44,282 nucleotides of DNA from RDXT01 sp033765305 (GCA_033765305.1 JANRID010000027.1:1-44282), one strand, 5' to 3'. Numbered from the stretch's first letter, positions 22,874 to 30,958 are shown. Numbers and translations are program-made. The notes: generated by a model not told the origin, from the letters alone.

Positions 22874-25600
22874 TCAGCGCAATACCGTGACCGTACCGCG
22901 CATGGGCCGGCCTTCCGGCCGCAGCTGGAGCATGTAGTAGTACACCCCCGCCGGCAGCTGTGCTGCCTCCCAGCCGTTCCGGTACGGGGCGGCCTCCAGC
23001 ACCCGGCGGCCCCAGCGGTCCGCCACCTGCAGCCGGTGCTCCGGATAGAGCTCCAGCTTATCGATCACCCAGCGGTCATGCGCGCCGTCGCCGTTGGGGC
23101 TGAACACATTGGGGATGAATACCGGATGCAGGAACCCGAACACCGCTTCGGCGGACCAGGAGCGCTGGCCGGGCGCTGCGCCGGCGGCCAGCACCCGGAA
23201 TGCATGGCGGAAGCCTTCGCTGGCGTTGTCCAGGGCCAGCCGGAGCGAGTCGCCCGGCAGGCTGCGGATCAGCTGCCATTCCGGCGCGGCATCCAGCCGC
23301 CGCCAGACCTCGTAGCGCTCCACGGGCCAGCCTTCATAGGCGGTCCATTCCAGCACCATCCGGCCGCGCAGGGTATCTCGGCTGCCGCCAAGCAGGATGC
23401 TCCGCTGCGGCGGGGCCAGCAGGATCGTATCGCAGGCCCCTCGGGCCGACAGGCGGTAGGCATAGCTGCGCGCTTCCGGCGTCAGACCCGCCTCGGCCAA
23501 GGCGCCTGCGCCGGCCGGAAATCGGCCGGCCTGCACCCAGCTGCCGGGCGCAGCCTCGCGCTCCAGCGTGATGCTGTCCTGCACCGGCTGCGCCGGCCAG
23601 AACACCCGCAGCGTGCGGCCGTCGGCGGTATCCACGCTCACGCGCAGCAGGCCGAGCCGGGCCGTATCGGCCCGCAGCGAGACCTCCAGGGTATCCGAAA
23701 CGCCTGCGCAGTCCGCTGCGGGGCCGGTTTCCCGCACCCAGATGCGGTGCGGCCCCGCCAGATTCCAGTCCACCGTCACCTGCGGGCTGCCCTGCCCGGC
23801 GGTGAGGGTCCCGCCCTGGAGCGCCCAGGTGTACTGCGAGCCGGCAGCCGGCGGAACGCTGTAGCCCTGGCCGCTGCGCTGGTCCAGGCAGAGCACCGCC
23901 GGCCCTTCGGGCCGGGGCGGCTGCAGCTCGCGCGAGATCCGCACCGGAATCAGCACCGGACTGCCGGGGCAGCCGCCCGGCAGGACCGGCGTTACGCGGA
24001 TCAGGCCCTCGCCCGGCGTGTCCTGCCAGTCTGCCAGCAGGCTGTCGCCGGCGGCAGGGCTCAGCGGCACGCCGCCCTGCAGGATCTCCCAGAGATAGGC
24101 ATGGCCGGGCTGCGGCGCGGCGATCCGGTACAGCGCCGGCCCGGCGCCGGGGCACACTGAGCGGCTGCCGGTCACCTGCGGCGGCACGGGCTGGGCCCGG
24201 ACCAGAACCTCCACCGTATCCCGGTAGCGGCAGAAGCCGTCCGAAGCGGTAACCACGTAAGGCAGCAGCGTATCGCGGTAGGCATCGGGCAGATAGACAA
24301 ATCCTGTCTCCGGCGACTGCGGCGCATCCAGCCAGGCCGGCGGCTCCCAGGCGTAGGCGTAGGCGCTGTCGGGCGTCCGGCCCAGCAGGGCGGGCTCGCC
24401 GGGGCAGAGGGCCGTATCGGGCCCGGCGAAGCCCGGCGCGAAGGCGGCCCGGCCCGGCGCAAAGAAATGGCTGGAAATCAGGGGCGCCCAGGCGCTGTAG
24501 GTATTGGGGCTGCGGTTGGGCAGGGGGAGGGCATGCAGGTCGAAGCCGGCAGCAGCGCCGGGCAAGTCGGGGTGGCGGATGATGGAATAGGCGGGCGCGA
24601 AGAGATCGGGCCGGGCACGGGGCAGATAGATCTGCCCGTCGGGGGCGAGCTGCGGCGCCAGCAGCGGCGATCCGAGGTGGATCTGGGTGCGGGAGGCGCG
24701 GATGGCAGCCGTGCTGCCTGCCAGCAGGTCGTACTGATAGAGGCGGGTGTGCAGGGTATCGCCGGGCGGAGCCTGGGTGCTGCCCTGCAGCTCGCTGGCG
24801 TAGAGGTAGCGCCCGCTGGGGGAAAACTCGAAGTAAAAGGCCTGCGAAAGCGGGTCGATGCGCTGAAACTGGCTGAAAAGGCCGGTAGCCGGATCGAAGC
24901 GGGCGGTTACGGTGCCGCCGGTATAAAAGACCGCCCGGTCGCCGGCAGGCGAGAAACGGAGCCCGAAGGCATTGGACACCGGAAAATTAGCTGCCGACAG
25001 CAGGTCGGTTTCCACCGCCGCTGCATTCAGCCCCTGGGCATCGATGCGGTAGGCGCGGAGCTTGAGCGCGCCGCTGAGGCTGACGTAGGCGGGATTGGAG
25101 AGCACGAGCCAGTACACCGATCCGCGGCAGAAGCCCTGCGCCGCGAGGGTCCAGTCCTGGCCGATGGTGGTGCTGAGCACCTGGCCGAAGCTCAGCACGG
25201 CGCCCTGGCCGCCCTGGGCGGCCATATCCACGACGCTGTAGCGCACCTGGGAGAACCCGCTGCTGGTTTCGGCGGTGAAAATGTAGCAGCGGCTGCTGCC
25301 GGGCTGCGGCACGATGAGCACCCATTCCGGGTCGGAGCTGCTGAGCAGCTGCGTGCTGATCTGCTGATGCTGGCGGTTCCAGACGCGGCTGCCGTTGGTG
25401 TAGAGCAGCAGTTCCCCCTGCGCGTCGCAGAGGGTGGCGATGTGCGGCTCCAGGGCCTGGTAGCCGGAATCGACCGAAGGGGGCTGGGTGTGGAAGTTCA
25501 GCGCATAGCCGTTGCCGATGGCCCAGCGGTAGCCCTCCCGCTGCGCAGGCAGCCGGAGGAGCCATCCTCCGATGAGGAGCAAGCAGAACAGGAGCCGCAT
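22874..25600 (-). CDS. Secreted protein with gliding-motility-associated C-terminal (CHU_C, T9SS type B) domain
   Basis: 908 aa with a signal peptide (MRLLFCLLLIGGWLLRLPAQ). The N-terminal 400 residues look like a beta-propeller with repeated strands (WVLIVPQPGSSRCYIFTAET, VLSTTIGQDWTLAAQGF). Ig/PKD-like modules follow (about 420-800). The C-terminus contains FIPNVFSPNGDGAHDRW and LQVADRWGRRVLEA, ending ITVTVLR-type strands; that is the CHU_C sorting signal of T9SS type B cargo. These proteins are exported and placed at the cell surface, often linked to gliding or adhesion. It starts 56 bp after elaA on the same strand; the stop lies 3 bp from the convergent NDT/TIR-like gene. Confidence 0.92.
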   Translation of the reverse strand: MRLLFCLLLIGGWLLRLPAQREGYRWAIGNGYALNFHTQPPSVDSGYQALEPHIATLCDAQGELLLYTNGSRVWNRQHQQISTQLLSSSDPEWVLIVPQPGSSRCYIFTAETSSGFSQVRYSVVDMAAQGGQGAVLSFGQVLSTTIGQDWTLAAQGFCRGSVYWLVLSNPAYVSLSGALKLRAYRIDAQGLNAAAVETDLLSAANFPVSNAFGLRFSPAGDRAVFYTGGTVTARFDPATGLFSQFQRIDPLSQAFYFEFSPSGRYLYASELQGSTQAPPGDTLHTRLYQYDLLAGSTAAIRASRTQIHLGSPLLAPQLAPDGQIYLPRARPDLFAPAYSIIRHPDLPGAAAGFDLHALPLPNRSPNTYSAWAPLISSHFFAPGRAAFAPGFAGPDTALCPGEPALLGRTPDSAYAYAWEPPAWLDAPQSPETGFVYLPDAYRDTLLPYVVTASDGFCRYRDTVEVLVRAQPVPPQVTGSRSVCPGAGPALYRIAAPQPGHAYLWEILQGGVPLSPAAGDSLLADWQDTPGEGLIRVTPVLPGGCPGSPVLIPVRISRELQPPRPEGPAVLCLDQRSGQGYSVPPAAGSQYTWALQGGTLTAGQGSPQVTVDWNLAGPHRIWVRETGPAADCAGVSDTLEVSLRADTARLGLLRVSVDTADGRTLRVFWPAQPVQDSITLEREAAPGSWVQAGRFPAGAGALAEAGLTPEARSYAYRLSARGACDTILLAPPQRSILLGGSRDTLRGRMVLEWTAYEGWPVERYEVWRRLDAAPEWQLIRSLPGDSLRLALDNASEGFRHAFRVLAAGAAPGQRSWSAEAVFGFLHPVFIPNVFSPNGDGAHDRWVIDKLELYPEHRLQVADRWGRRVLEAAPYRNGWEAAQLPAGVYYYMLQLRPEGRPMRGTVTVLR

Positions 25601-25635
25601 ATGCCGGATGTGTGTCTGCAAGCAACTTGCCGGAG

Positions 25636-25653
25636 GCCTGCATTGTTGCAGGC
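25636..25653 (-). repeat. Small hairpin between elaA and the CHU_C gene
   Basis: GCCTGCA (25636-25642) pairs with TGCAGGC (25647-25653) around TTGT. There is no T-tract, so it is more likely an mRNA-processing or stability element than a terminator. Confidence 0.4.
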
Positions 25654-25656
25654 TGC

Positions 25657-26103
25657 TCATGGGCGGCGGCACAGCATCTCGATGTGGGGAATGCCGTCCT
25701 CCAGGTAAGGCTCCGAATCCGGCACGAAGCCCAGCGATCCGTAGAATGCCTCCAGATAGCGCTGCGCGCCGATGCGGATCGACGGCGCGCCCCATTCCCC
25801 GAACAGATGCTGCATCGCCTGCTGCATCAGCCTGCGCGAGAGGCCCTGCCCCCGGTAGGCCTGGGCCGTCACCACCCGCCCGATGGAGGCTTCGTCAAAC
25901 GAAAGCCCCGCCGGCAGCAGGCGCACATACGATACGGCCCGGGGCCCGTCCCAGATGGTCCAGTGCAGGCAGTCCGGATCGCGCCCGTCCATATCCTGGT
26001 AGGCGCATTGCTGCTCGACCACAAAAATCTCCGAGCGCAGCTGCAGGATCGCGTACAGCTCGGCCGGCGCGAGGGCGGAGAAGGGTTTGAGGGTTTCGTG
26101 CAT
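25657..26103 (-). CDS. elaA: ElaA-family GNAT N-acetyltransferase
   Basis: 148 aa. It matches ElaA throughout: FSALAPAELYAILQLRSEIF and VVEQQCAYQDMDGRDPDCLH, the acetyl-CoA-binding GRVVTAQAYRGQGLSRRLMQ at about 74-93, and the C-terminal FYGSLGFVPDSEPYLEDGIPH. GNAT enzymes transfer an acetyl group from acetyl-CoA to an amine; the ElaA substrate is unknown. The gene is divergent from pepT with only 53 bp between start codons, and probably shares a message with the CHU_C gene downstream. Confidence 0.94.
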   Translation of the reverse strand: MHETLKPFSALAPAELYAILQLRSEIFVVEQQCAYQDMDGRDPDCLHWTIWDGPRAVSYVRLLPAGLSFDEASIGRVVTAQAYRGQGLSRRLMQQAMQHLFGEWGAPSIRIGAQRYLEAFYGSLGFVPDSEPYLEDGIPHIEMLCRRP

Positions 26104-26156
26104 AGATCATTGATTCCTTGGGGAAAGATCGCAAACTTGCAGCAAACCTGCATACA
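26104..26156. promoter_or_regulatory. Divergent control region of elaA and pepT
   Basis: Only 53 bp separate the two start codons. A GATCTTTC box (26131-26124, minus strand) resembles the local -7 elements and would serve elaA. No exact TAnnTTTG was found for pepT. Confidence 0.3.
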
Positions 26157-27395
26157 ATGGCCGTACAACCGCTTCTGGACCGCTTTCTGCGCTACGTGCA
26201 GATCGACACCCAATCGGACCCCGATTCCCCTTCCTGCCCCTCGACGGAAAAACAGAAAGACCTGGGGCGCCTGCTCGTGGCAGAGCTCCAGGAAATGGGC
26301 ATCGCCGATGCGGAACTGGACGGCTACGGCTACGTCTATGCCACCATTCCCGCCACTGCGTCCCGTGAGGTGCCGGCCATCTGCTTCTGCGCCCACATGG
26401 ACACCTCGCCCGACTGCAGCGGGGCCGGCGTGAAGCCCATCGTGCACCGAAACTACCAGGGGCAGGACCTCGTCCTGCCCGATGATCCTGCGGTTGTCAT
26501 CCGCCTCCAGGACCACCCGGATCTGGCCAGGCAGACCGGACAGGACCTGATCACCGCTTCCGGCCTCACCCTGCTGGGCGCCGACAACAAGGCCGGCGTA
26601 GCCGCCATCATGGCCGCCGCCGATCATCTGGTGCACCATCCGGAAATCAGCCACGGGCCCATCCGCCTGCTGTTTACGCCGGACGAAGAAATCGGCCGGG
26701 GGGCCGACCGCGTGGACCTGGCGCGCCTCGGCGCCCGCTACGGCTACACCGTGGACGGCGAAACCCTCGGTTCGCTCGAAGACGAAACCTTTTCCGCCGA
26801 CAGCATGCGGATCCAGCTGCGGGGCGTCAGCGCGCATCCCGGCTTCGCCAAGGGGCATATGCAGAGCGCCCTCAAAGCCGCCGGCGATTTCATCGCCCGC
26901 CTGCCCAAGGACCGCCTTTCCCCCGAATCCACCGACGGCACCCAGGGCTTTGTGCATCCCGTTTCCCTCCAGGGCACCGTGGAGGAAGCCAGCATCAGCC
27001 TCATCATCCGCGATTTCTCCACCGAGAAACTGGCTGAATACGAGACCTATATGAAGCGCATCCTCGACGAGGTGCTGGCGGCCTATCCGGGCATCCGGGC
27101 CGAGGTGCAGGTCTCCGCCCAGTACCGCAACATGAAGGAGGTGCTGGTGCAGCACCCGCAGGTGGTGCAGTACGCCGAGGAAGCCATCCGCCGGGCCGGC
27201 CTGATGCCGCTGCGGCGCAGCATCCGGGGCGGCACGGACGGTGCCCGCCTTTCCTTCATGGGCCTCCCCTGCCCCAACCTCTTCGCCGGCGAGCATGCCT
27301 TTCACTCCCGCCAGGAATGGGTATCGGTGCGGGATATGGAAAAATCTGCCGAAACCCTCGTTCACCTCGCTGCGATCTGGGCCGAGCGCGCCTGA
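26157..27395 (+). CDS. pepT: Peptidase T (tripeptide aminopeptidase)
   Basis: 412 aa from ATG 26157, where the family start MAVQPLLDRFLRYVQIDTQS begins. Metal and catalytic motifs of the M20 family are present: FCAHMDTSPDCSGAGVKP with His80 and Asp82, TLLGADNKAGVAAI with the bridging Asp near 141, the DEEIGRGADRVD Glu pair near 172, and the His-bearing FAGEHAFHSRQEW near the end. It removes N-terminal residues from tripeptides in the cytoplasm using two zinc ions. The 3' end overlaps the convergent decarboxylase gene by 34 bp. Confidence 0.97.
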   Translation: MAVQPLLDRFLRYVQIDTQSDPDSPSCPSTEKQKDLGRLLVAELQEMGIADAELDGYGYVYATIPATASREVPAICFCAHMDTSPDCSGAGVKPIVHRNYQGQDLVLPDDPAVVIRLQDHPDLARQTGQDLITASGLTLLGADNKAGVAAIMAAADHLVHHPEISHGPIRLLFTPDEEIGRGADRVDLARLGARYGYTVDGETLGSLEDETFSADSMRIQLRGVSAHPGFAKGHMQSALKAAGDFIARLPKDRLSPESTDGTQGFVHPVSLQGTVEEASISLIIRDFSTEKLAEYETYMKRILDEVLAAYPGIRAEVQVSAQYRNMKEVLVQHPQVVQYAEEAIRRAGLMPLRRSIRGGTDGARLSFMGLPCPNLFAGEHAFHSRQEWVSVRDMEKSAETLVHLAAIWAERA

Positions 27396-28783
27396 ATCAG
27401 CTCCCAGGCCTGCCGCACATGGGCTTCCGTCACGTCCGGATGCCCCATGACCATGCGCAGGGTGTACACGCCGTTCAGGCGCGTGTGTGTGAGGTAGATG
27501 CGGCCTTCGAGGTTGAGGCTGCTGAGCAGCTGCTCGTTGAGCGCGTCGAGGGCGGCGGGATCGTGCTGATCCTGCGGATGCCAGCGGAAGCAGACCAGGT
27601 TGAGCGGCACGGGCGCCAGCCGCTCGAAATCCGGATGCGCATCCACCCAGGCGGCCAGCAGCTGCCCCAGGCGCAGGTGCTCCCGCAGGCGCGCCTGCAT
27701 GCCCTCCGCCCCGAAGCTGCGCATCACAAACCACAGCTTCAGCGCGCGGAAGCGCCGCCCCAGCGGGATGCCCCAGTCGCGGTAGTTGTTCACGCCGGCG
27801 GCGGCGGTTTTCAGGTATTCGGGCAGGATTTCAAAGGTGCGCACGAGGGCCCCGGGATCGCGGACGAAATAGGCGCTGCAGTCGAAGTGGGTAAAGAGCC
27901 ACTTGTGGGGGTTGAACACGAAGCTGTCGGCCAGCTCGATCCCGTCGAGCCAGGAGCGGCATTCGGGCAGGATGAAGGCTGAGCCGGCATAGGCCGCATC
28001 CACATGCAGCCAGATCCCGTAGCGGCGGCAGATTTCGCCGATGGCGCGCAGGGGGTCCATGGCGGTGCTGCTGGTGGTGCCCAGGGCAGCTATTGCGCAG
28101 CAAGGCCGCAGGCCTGCGGCCAGATCGGCCTGGATGGCGGCTTCCAGGGCCTCCGGGCGCATGGCAAATGCCTCATCCACCGGGATTTTCACAACATTCC
28201 GCCGTCCGAAGCCGGCGATTTTCACCCCTTTCTCGATGGAGGAATGGGCCTGCCCGGAGGCATAGACGCGGAAAACCGGCTGCCCGGCGAAGCCCGACTC
28301 GTTGATGCCGTATTCCGATGCCTGCTCGCGGGCGGTGAGCAGAGCGGCCAGCGTGGCTTCGGAGGCGGTGGACTGGATCACCCCGCTCCAGGCTGCGGGC
28401 AGGCCGGCGAGGCCGCGGAGCCAGTTCATCATGGCCTCTTCCAGCTCGGCGGCAGCGGGCGAAGTTTCCCAGATCATGCCCTGGACGCCGAGGGCGGCGG
28501 TGAGCATTTCGGCCAGCAGGGAGGGGTAGCTGGTGTTGGCGGGGAAATAGGCGAAAAAATTGGGGCTTTGCCAGTGGGTGATGCCGGGCATCACGATGCG
28601 CTCGAAGTCGGCGAAGATGGCCTCCATCGGCTCGCCCGCCGCAGGCGGCGCGGGCGGCACCTGGCTGAAAATGCTGCCCGGCGCGGCCTGGCTGCGCACG
28701 GGATAGGATTCCACCTGTTCGAGGTAGTCGGCCATCCAGTCAGCCAGGCGGTGCGACCAGTGCCGGAATTCGGTAGCGTCCAT
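27362..28783 (-). CDS. Group II PLP-dependent amino acid decarboxylase (aromatic-L-amino-acid decarboxylase-like)
   Basis: 473 aa from ATG 28783. The PLP lysine is Lys294 in SFVFNPHKWLFTHFDC, with the HVDAAYAGSAF Asp-binding segment at 260-270 and WQSPNFFAYFPANTSYPSLL and GVQGMIWETSPAAAELEEAM near the substrate pocket. The length and motifs match aromatic amino acid (DOPA/tryptophan/tyrosine) decarboxylases of bacteria rather than glutamate decarboxylase. It would release CO2 and form an amine such as tyramine or phenylethylamine; the exact substrate cannot be read. The start upstream at 28906 is rejected: MDATEFRHWS is the family N-terminus. A TATCTTGC box (28825-28818, minus) lies 35 bp upstream. 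Confidence 0.94.
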   Translation of the reverse strand: MDATEFRHWSHRLADWMADYLEQVESYPVRSQAAPGSIFSQVPPAPPAAGEPMEAIFADFERIVMPGITHWQSPNFFAYFPANTSYPSLLAEMLTAALGVQGMIWETSPAAAELEEAMMNWLRGLAGLPAAWSGVIQSTASEATLAALLTAREQASEYGINESGFAGQPVFRVYASGQAHSSIEKGVKIAGFGRRNVVKIPVDEAFAMRPEALEAAIQADLAAGLRPCCAIAALGTTSSTAMDPLRAIGEICRRYGIWLHVDAAYAGSAFILPECRSWLDGIELADSFVFNPHKWLFTHFDCSAYFVRDPGALVRTFEILPEYLKTAAAGVNNYRDWGIPLGRRFRALKLWFVMRSFGAEGMQARLREHLRLGQLLAAWVDAHPDFERLAPVPLNLVCFRWHPQDQHDPAALDALNEQLLSSLNLEGRIYLTHTRLNGVYTLRMVMGHPDVTEAHVRQAWELIQARSAQIAAR

Positions 28784-28951
28784 GTAATGCGGAAGGTGAA
28801 GGCGTCGGTTCGGAGCGCAAGATACAGCGGAAAAACGGGCCTGGCGCAGCCGGCGGGGCTGCGGCGGCGCAGCAAGCCCCGCGCAACAAAATCCGTTTGC
28901 TGTCACGCATTGTACATTTGTTATAATGTTTGATATATCGAATAATCAGGC

Positions 28952-28981
28952 TTGAATATTTGCGCAGGCCAAGTACCTTTG
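28952..28981 (+). promoter_or_regulatory. Promoter of the small lipoprotein gene
   Basis: TTG (28952-28954), 19 bp, TACCTTTG (28974-28981): an exact -7 box at ideal spacing. The predicted leader is about 67 nt. Another TACATTTG at 28912-28919 could be an alternative. Confidence 0.65.
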
Positions 28982-29054
28982 GATCAGTTCTTTCAGCGAC
29001 TCGATCTTATCCTGCCTTTGCTCTACATTATACACCATCATAATCTGCTTTACG

Positions 29055-29468
29055 ATGAAACGCTCATTCTTCCCGATCCTCGCCGCGCTGCTGCTGGCTG
29101 TATGTGCGGGCGGCTGTATGCAAGACTACCAGGAGCAGCCGATGCCGGCCGGCGCCCTCGACGCGTCCTCGCTTGGCGCGGTTCCGCTTGAAGACGGCCT
29201 GATGACCGAACGGGGCGGGCTGCCCTGCGATATGGCCGGGGTGGTCCGGGTGGGGCGCCGCGAGGATGCCTGTGCGGTGCATATCGTGCTGCGCGGCGGC
29301 GGTGTCATTGTGCCGGTGAATCCGGAGGCTGTTCCGCGCGGGATCCGCGACGGGCAGCGGGTGCGGCTTTCGTTCCGCCTGGTCCGGAATGCCGAGCCTG
29401 TCTGCGACCGCGGGCGTCCGGTCCGGATTACGTGCCTGACGCTGATTGACCGCGAGATTATGGAATAA
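29055..29468 (+). CDS. Small hypothetical lipoprotein
   Basis: 137 aa. The N-terminus MKRSFFPILAALLLAVCAGG ends at lipobox Cys 21. The mature part holds three further Cys pairs (LPCDM, DACAV, PVCDRG, ITCLTL) and short beta strands such as AVHIVLRGGGVIVPV and QRVRLSFRLVRNAE, suggesting a disulfide-stabilised small beta-barrel resembling an OB fold; the family was not recognised. It stands alone, with its own promoter (28952-28981) and terminator (29506-29533). Confidence 0.8.
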   Translation: MKRSFFPILAALLLAVCAGGCMQDYQEQPMPAGALDASSLGAVPLEDGLMTERGGLPCDMAGVVRVGRREDACAVHIVLRGGGVIVPVNPEAVPRGIRDGQRVRLSFRLVRNAEPVCDRGRPVRITCLTLIDREIME

Positions 29469-29505
29469 CGATCATCTTCTCATACCTCTTGGGTTGGCTC
29501 TTTGG

Positions 29506-29533
29506 ACCGGGCGTTTGGGCGCCCGGTTTTTTT
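29506..29533 (+). terminator. Rho-independent terminator after the small lipoprotein gene
   Basis: ACCGGGCG (29506-29513) pairs with CGCCCGGT (29520-29527) around TTTGGG, followed by seven T residues. Confidence 0.9.
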
Positions 29534-29552
29534 GTTGAATAGGAGGTATTGA

Positions 29553-29768
29553 GTATCAAGTCGTAAGACTGGAATGGGGGGTATTGAGTAGTGCGTATTG
29601 AGTAAGAGCCCCCTTGAGGGGGTTGGGGGTGGACAGGCTGCGCCGGGGCTTGGGGAGTAGGGAGTATTCAGTATCAAGTCGTAAGACTGGAATGCGCCTG
29701 CGGCGCCGGGCAGGGCCGGCGGCTGAGCGAAGCCGAAGCCCGGCACGGGCCCGCAAGTCGTAAGACTG
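29553..29768. repeat. Left copy of the repeat flanking the DUF433/DUF5615 cassette
   Basis: About 216 bp that recur at 30551-30742, nearly base for base apart from a small internal insertion (about 29605-29635) and a few substitutions. It is built of GTATTGAGTA words, GTATCAAGTCGTAAGACTGG and a GC-rich hairpin unit of 79 bp (29676-29754) whose GCCGGGC / GCCCGGC and CGGCT / AGCCG arms fold into a two-part stem. No transposase is present. Confidence 0.85.
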
Positions 29769-29775
29769 CCAGCAT

Positions 29776-29825
29776 CCCTTGCGCTCCTTTGCGTCCTTTG
29801 CGGTTCACAAACCCTGCCCGCCGCC
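29776..29825. repeat. Short secondary repeat at the 3' edge of the DUF5615 gene
   Basis: CCTTGCGCTCCTTTGCGTCC through CAAACCCTGCCCGCCG recurs in a longer form at 30891-30958. The repeat runs into the coding sequence, so the DUF5615 stop codon and the last residues (GGGQGL) are supplied by it. Confidence 0.7.
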
Positions 29826-30218
29826 GTCCGCTTGGGATGGAAACTGCCGAATCCGGATTCGGAGGCTGTGTGCGGTGCGTTCTGCTACAATCAGGCAGGG
29901 CGGAGCGCAGCCCAGTTCCGCTTCAAAGAGATATTTCAAGGACTCGATATGCACCTCCGGATTGAAATGGCCCGGCCTGAGGTAAATAATCCCATAAAAG
30001 GGCTGTTCGTCCCGGTAGACGAGGGAGCCAAAGTCGCTGTCCTGGGTGATCACAAAGCGCCTGGACTCCAGCGCAAGGCTGAGGATTTCCTGGTCCGGCA
30101 TGCCGAACCGCCCGGATTCTTTGATATCGAATACATCATGGCCTTCACGCCGTAAATACTGCACGACGGCCATGTCGATATTTTCGTCGGTCAGAAACCG
30201 CCCTTCCCGCAGCATCAT
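29805..30218 (-). CDS. DUF5615 PIN-like protein, likely toxin half of a toxin-antitoxin pair
   Basis: 137 aa, beginning MMLREGRFLTDENIDMAVVQ. The PIN-like DEN motif (FLTDENID near 10) and the late Asp pair in FVITQDSDFGSLVYR (near 60) match DUF5615, a family with the acidic site of PIN RNases. The gene starts within the DUF433 stop (ATGA at 30215-30218). A chromosomal RNase toxin is the expected role by family, but RNase activity is unproven. The C-terminal residues ADGGGQGL are encoded partly by the flanking repeat, which suggests the original C-terminus was replaced by an insertion event. Confidence 0.88.
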   Translation of the reverse strand: MMLREGRFLTDENIDMAVVQYLRREGHDVFDIKESGRFGMPDQEILSLALESRRFVITQDSDFGSLVYRDEQPFYGIIYLRPGHFNPEVHIESLKYLFEAELGCAPPCLIVAERTAHSLRIRIRQFPSQADGGGQGL

Positions 30219-30460
30219 GCGCGTGGCGTTGGCACAATTTCGATCATGATCTCATTGCGCGAAAACCGGGCTGCATACCGGATCGCCTCCTGCACCCGCT
30301 CCGGGCTGAGCAGGGGGTGCTTGGCAGCAATGCTTTCGGCTGTGCCGCCCGCAGCTAGCCATTCCAGAATCAGCTCCACGCTGATGCGGGTTCCGGCGAT
30401 GCAGGGCTTCCCGTTGAGGATGCCGGGATCGGATACGATATGGGGAAATGCAGCCATCAT
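30215..30460 (-). CDS. DUF433 protein, likely antitoxin half
   Basis: 81 aa. DUF433 motifs HIVSDPGILNGKPCIAGTRI (about 7-26) and VELILEWLAAGGTAESIAAK, followed by LSPERVQEAIRYAARF, form a small DNA-binding-type helical domain. The first of two Met codons is taken as start. It overlaps the DUF5615 gene by ATGA; this order and coupling are typical of DUF433-PIN-like toxin-antitoxin operons. A promoter lies at 30513-30543. Confidence 0.9.
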   Translation of the reverse strand: MMAAFPHIVSDPGILNGKPCIAGTRISVELILEWLAAGGTAESIAAKHPLLSPERVQEAIRYAARFSRNEIMIEIVPTPRA

Positions 30461-30512
30461 GTTGTATGCATGGTGAGGGGCAGGCGCTCCCCTGGGACCT
30501 AGGGTGCTTGCT

Positions 30513-30543
30513 GCAAGATACGGAAGGCTGGGGGGAGTAGCAA
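30513..30543 (-). promoter_or_regulatory. Promoter of the DUF433-DUF5615 operon
   Basis: TTG (30543-30541), 20 bp, TATCTTGC (30520-30513). The predicted start is near 30506, 46 nt before the DUF433 ATG. The -33 element lies about 8 bp from the edge of the flanking repeat. Confidence 0.5.
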
Positions 30544-30550
30544 GTACTTG

Positions 30551-30742
30551 GTATCAAGTCGTAAGACTGGAATGGGGGTATTGAGTAGTGCGTATTGAGT
30601 AGTGGGAGCGGCTGCGCCGGGGCTTGGGGAGTAGGAAGTATTCAGTATCAAGTCGTAAGACTGGAATGCGCCTGCGGCGCCGGGCAGGGCCGGCGGCTGA
30701 GCGGAGCCGAAGCCCGGCACGGGCCCGCAAGTCGTAAGACTG
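30551..30742. repeat. Right copy of the repeat flanking the DUF433/DUF5615 cassette
   Basis: Counterpart of 29553-29768, lacking a roughly 24-bp internal part. Together the two copies bracket the cassette and its promoter as direct repeats in the same orientation. Confidence 0.85.
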
Positions 30743-30807
30743 GAATGCGCCTGCGGCGCCGGGCAGGGCCGGCGGCTGAGCGGAGCCGAAGCCCGGCACG
30801 GGCCCGG
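30650..30807. repeat. Two tandem 79-bp GC-rich hairpin units (REP-like)
   Basis: The unit starting AAGTCGTAAGACTGGAATGC repeats at 30650 and 30729 with a single difference at the last base; the left locus has one full unit plus 14 bp. Each unit can fold through GCCGGGC / GCCCGGC and CGGCT / AGCCG. Units therefore vary in number between sites. Confidence 0.9.
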
Positions 30808-30861
30808 CCCGAAGGGCCATAGGCTTGAATCAAGTTTTAAAATACTGAATATCAATTGTTT

Positions 30862-30877
30862 AACCCTTATAAGGGTT
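30862..30877. promoter_or_regulatory. 16-bp perfect palindrome, possible binding site
   Basis: AACCCTTATAAGGGTT is fully self-complementary. It lies in an AT-rich island (30826-30890) between the repeats and lgt. No coding feature explains it. Confidence 0.4.
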
Positions 30878-30890
30878 GTGTAATGCTTTT

Positions 30891-30958
30891 CCTTGCGCTC
30901 CTTTGCGTCCCCTGCGGTTCTTCAGGCAGGCTTTGCGGTTCGCAAACCCTGCCCGCCG
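30891..30958. repeat. Secondary repeat, right copy
   Basis: CCTTGCGCTCCTTTGCGTCC and CAAACCCTGCCCGCCG match 29776-29825, separated here by an additional partly duplicated stretch with TGCGGTTC repeats. It lies just before the lgt promoter. Confidence 0.7.

Noticed and set aside
29547..30807. Repeats as a CRISPR array
   Set aside because: Units are not evenly spaced with unique spacers and no Cas genes are present.
29553..30958. Repeats as an insertion sequence
   Set aside because: No transposase frame or terminal inverted repeats with a target duplication were seen.
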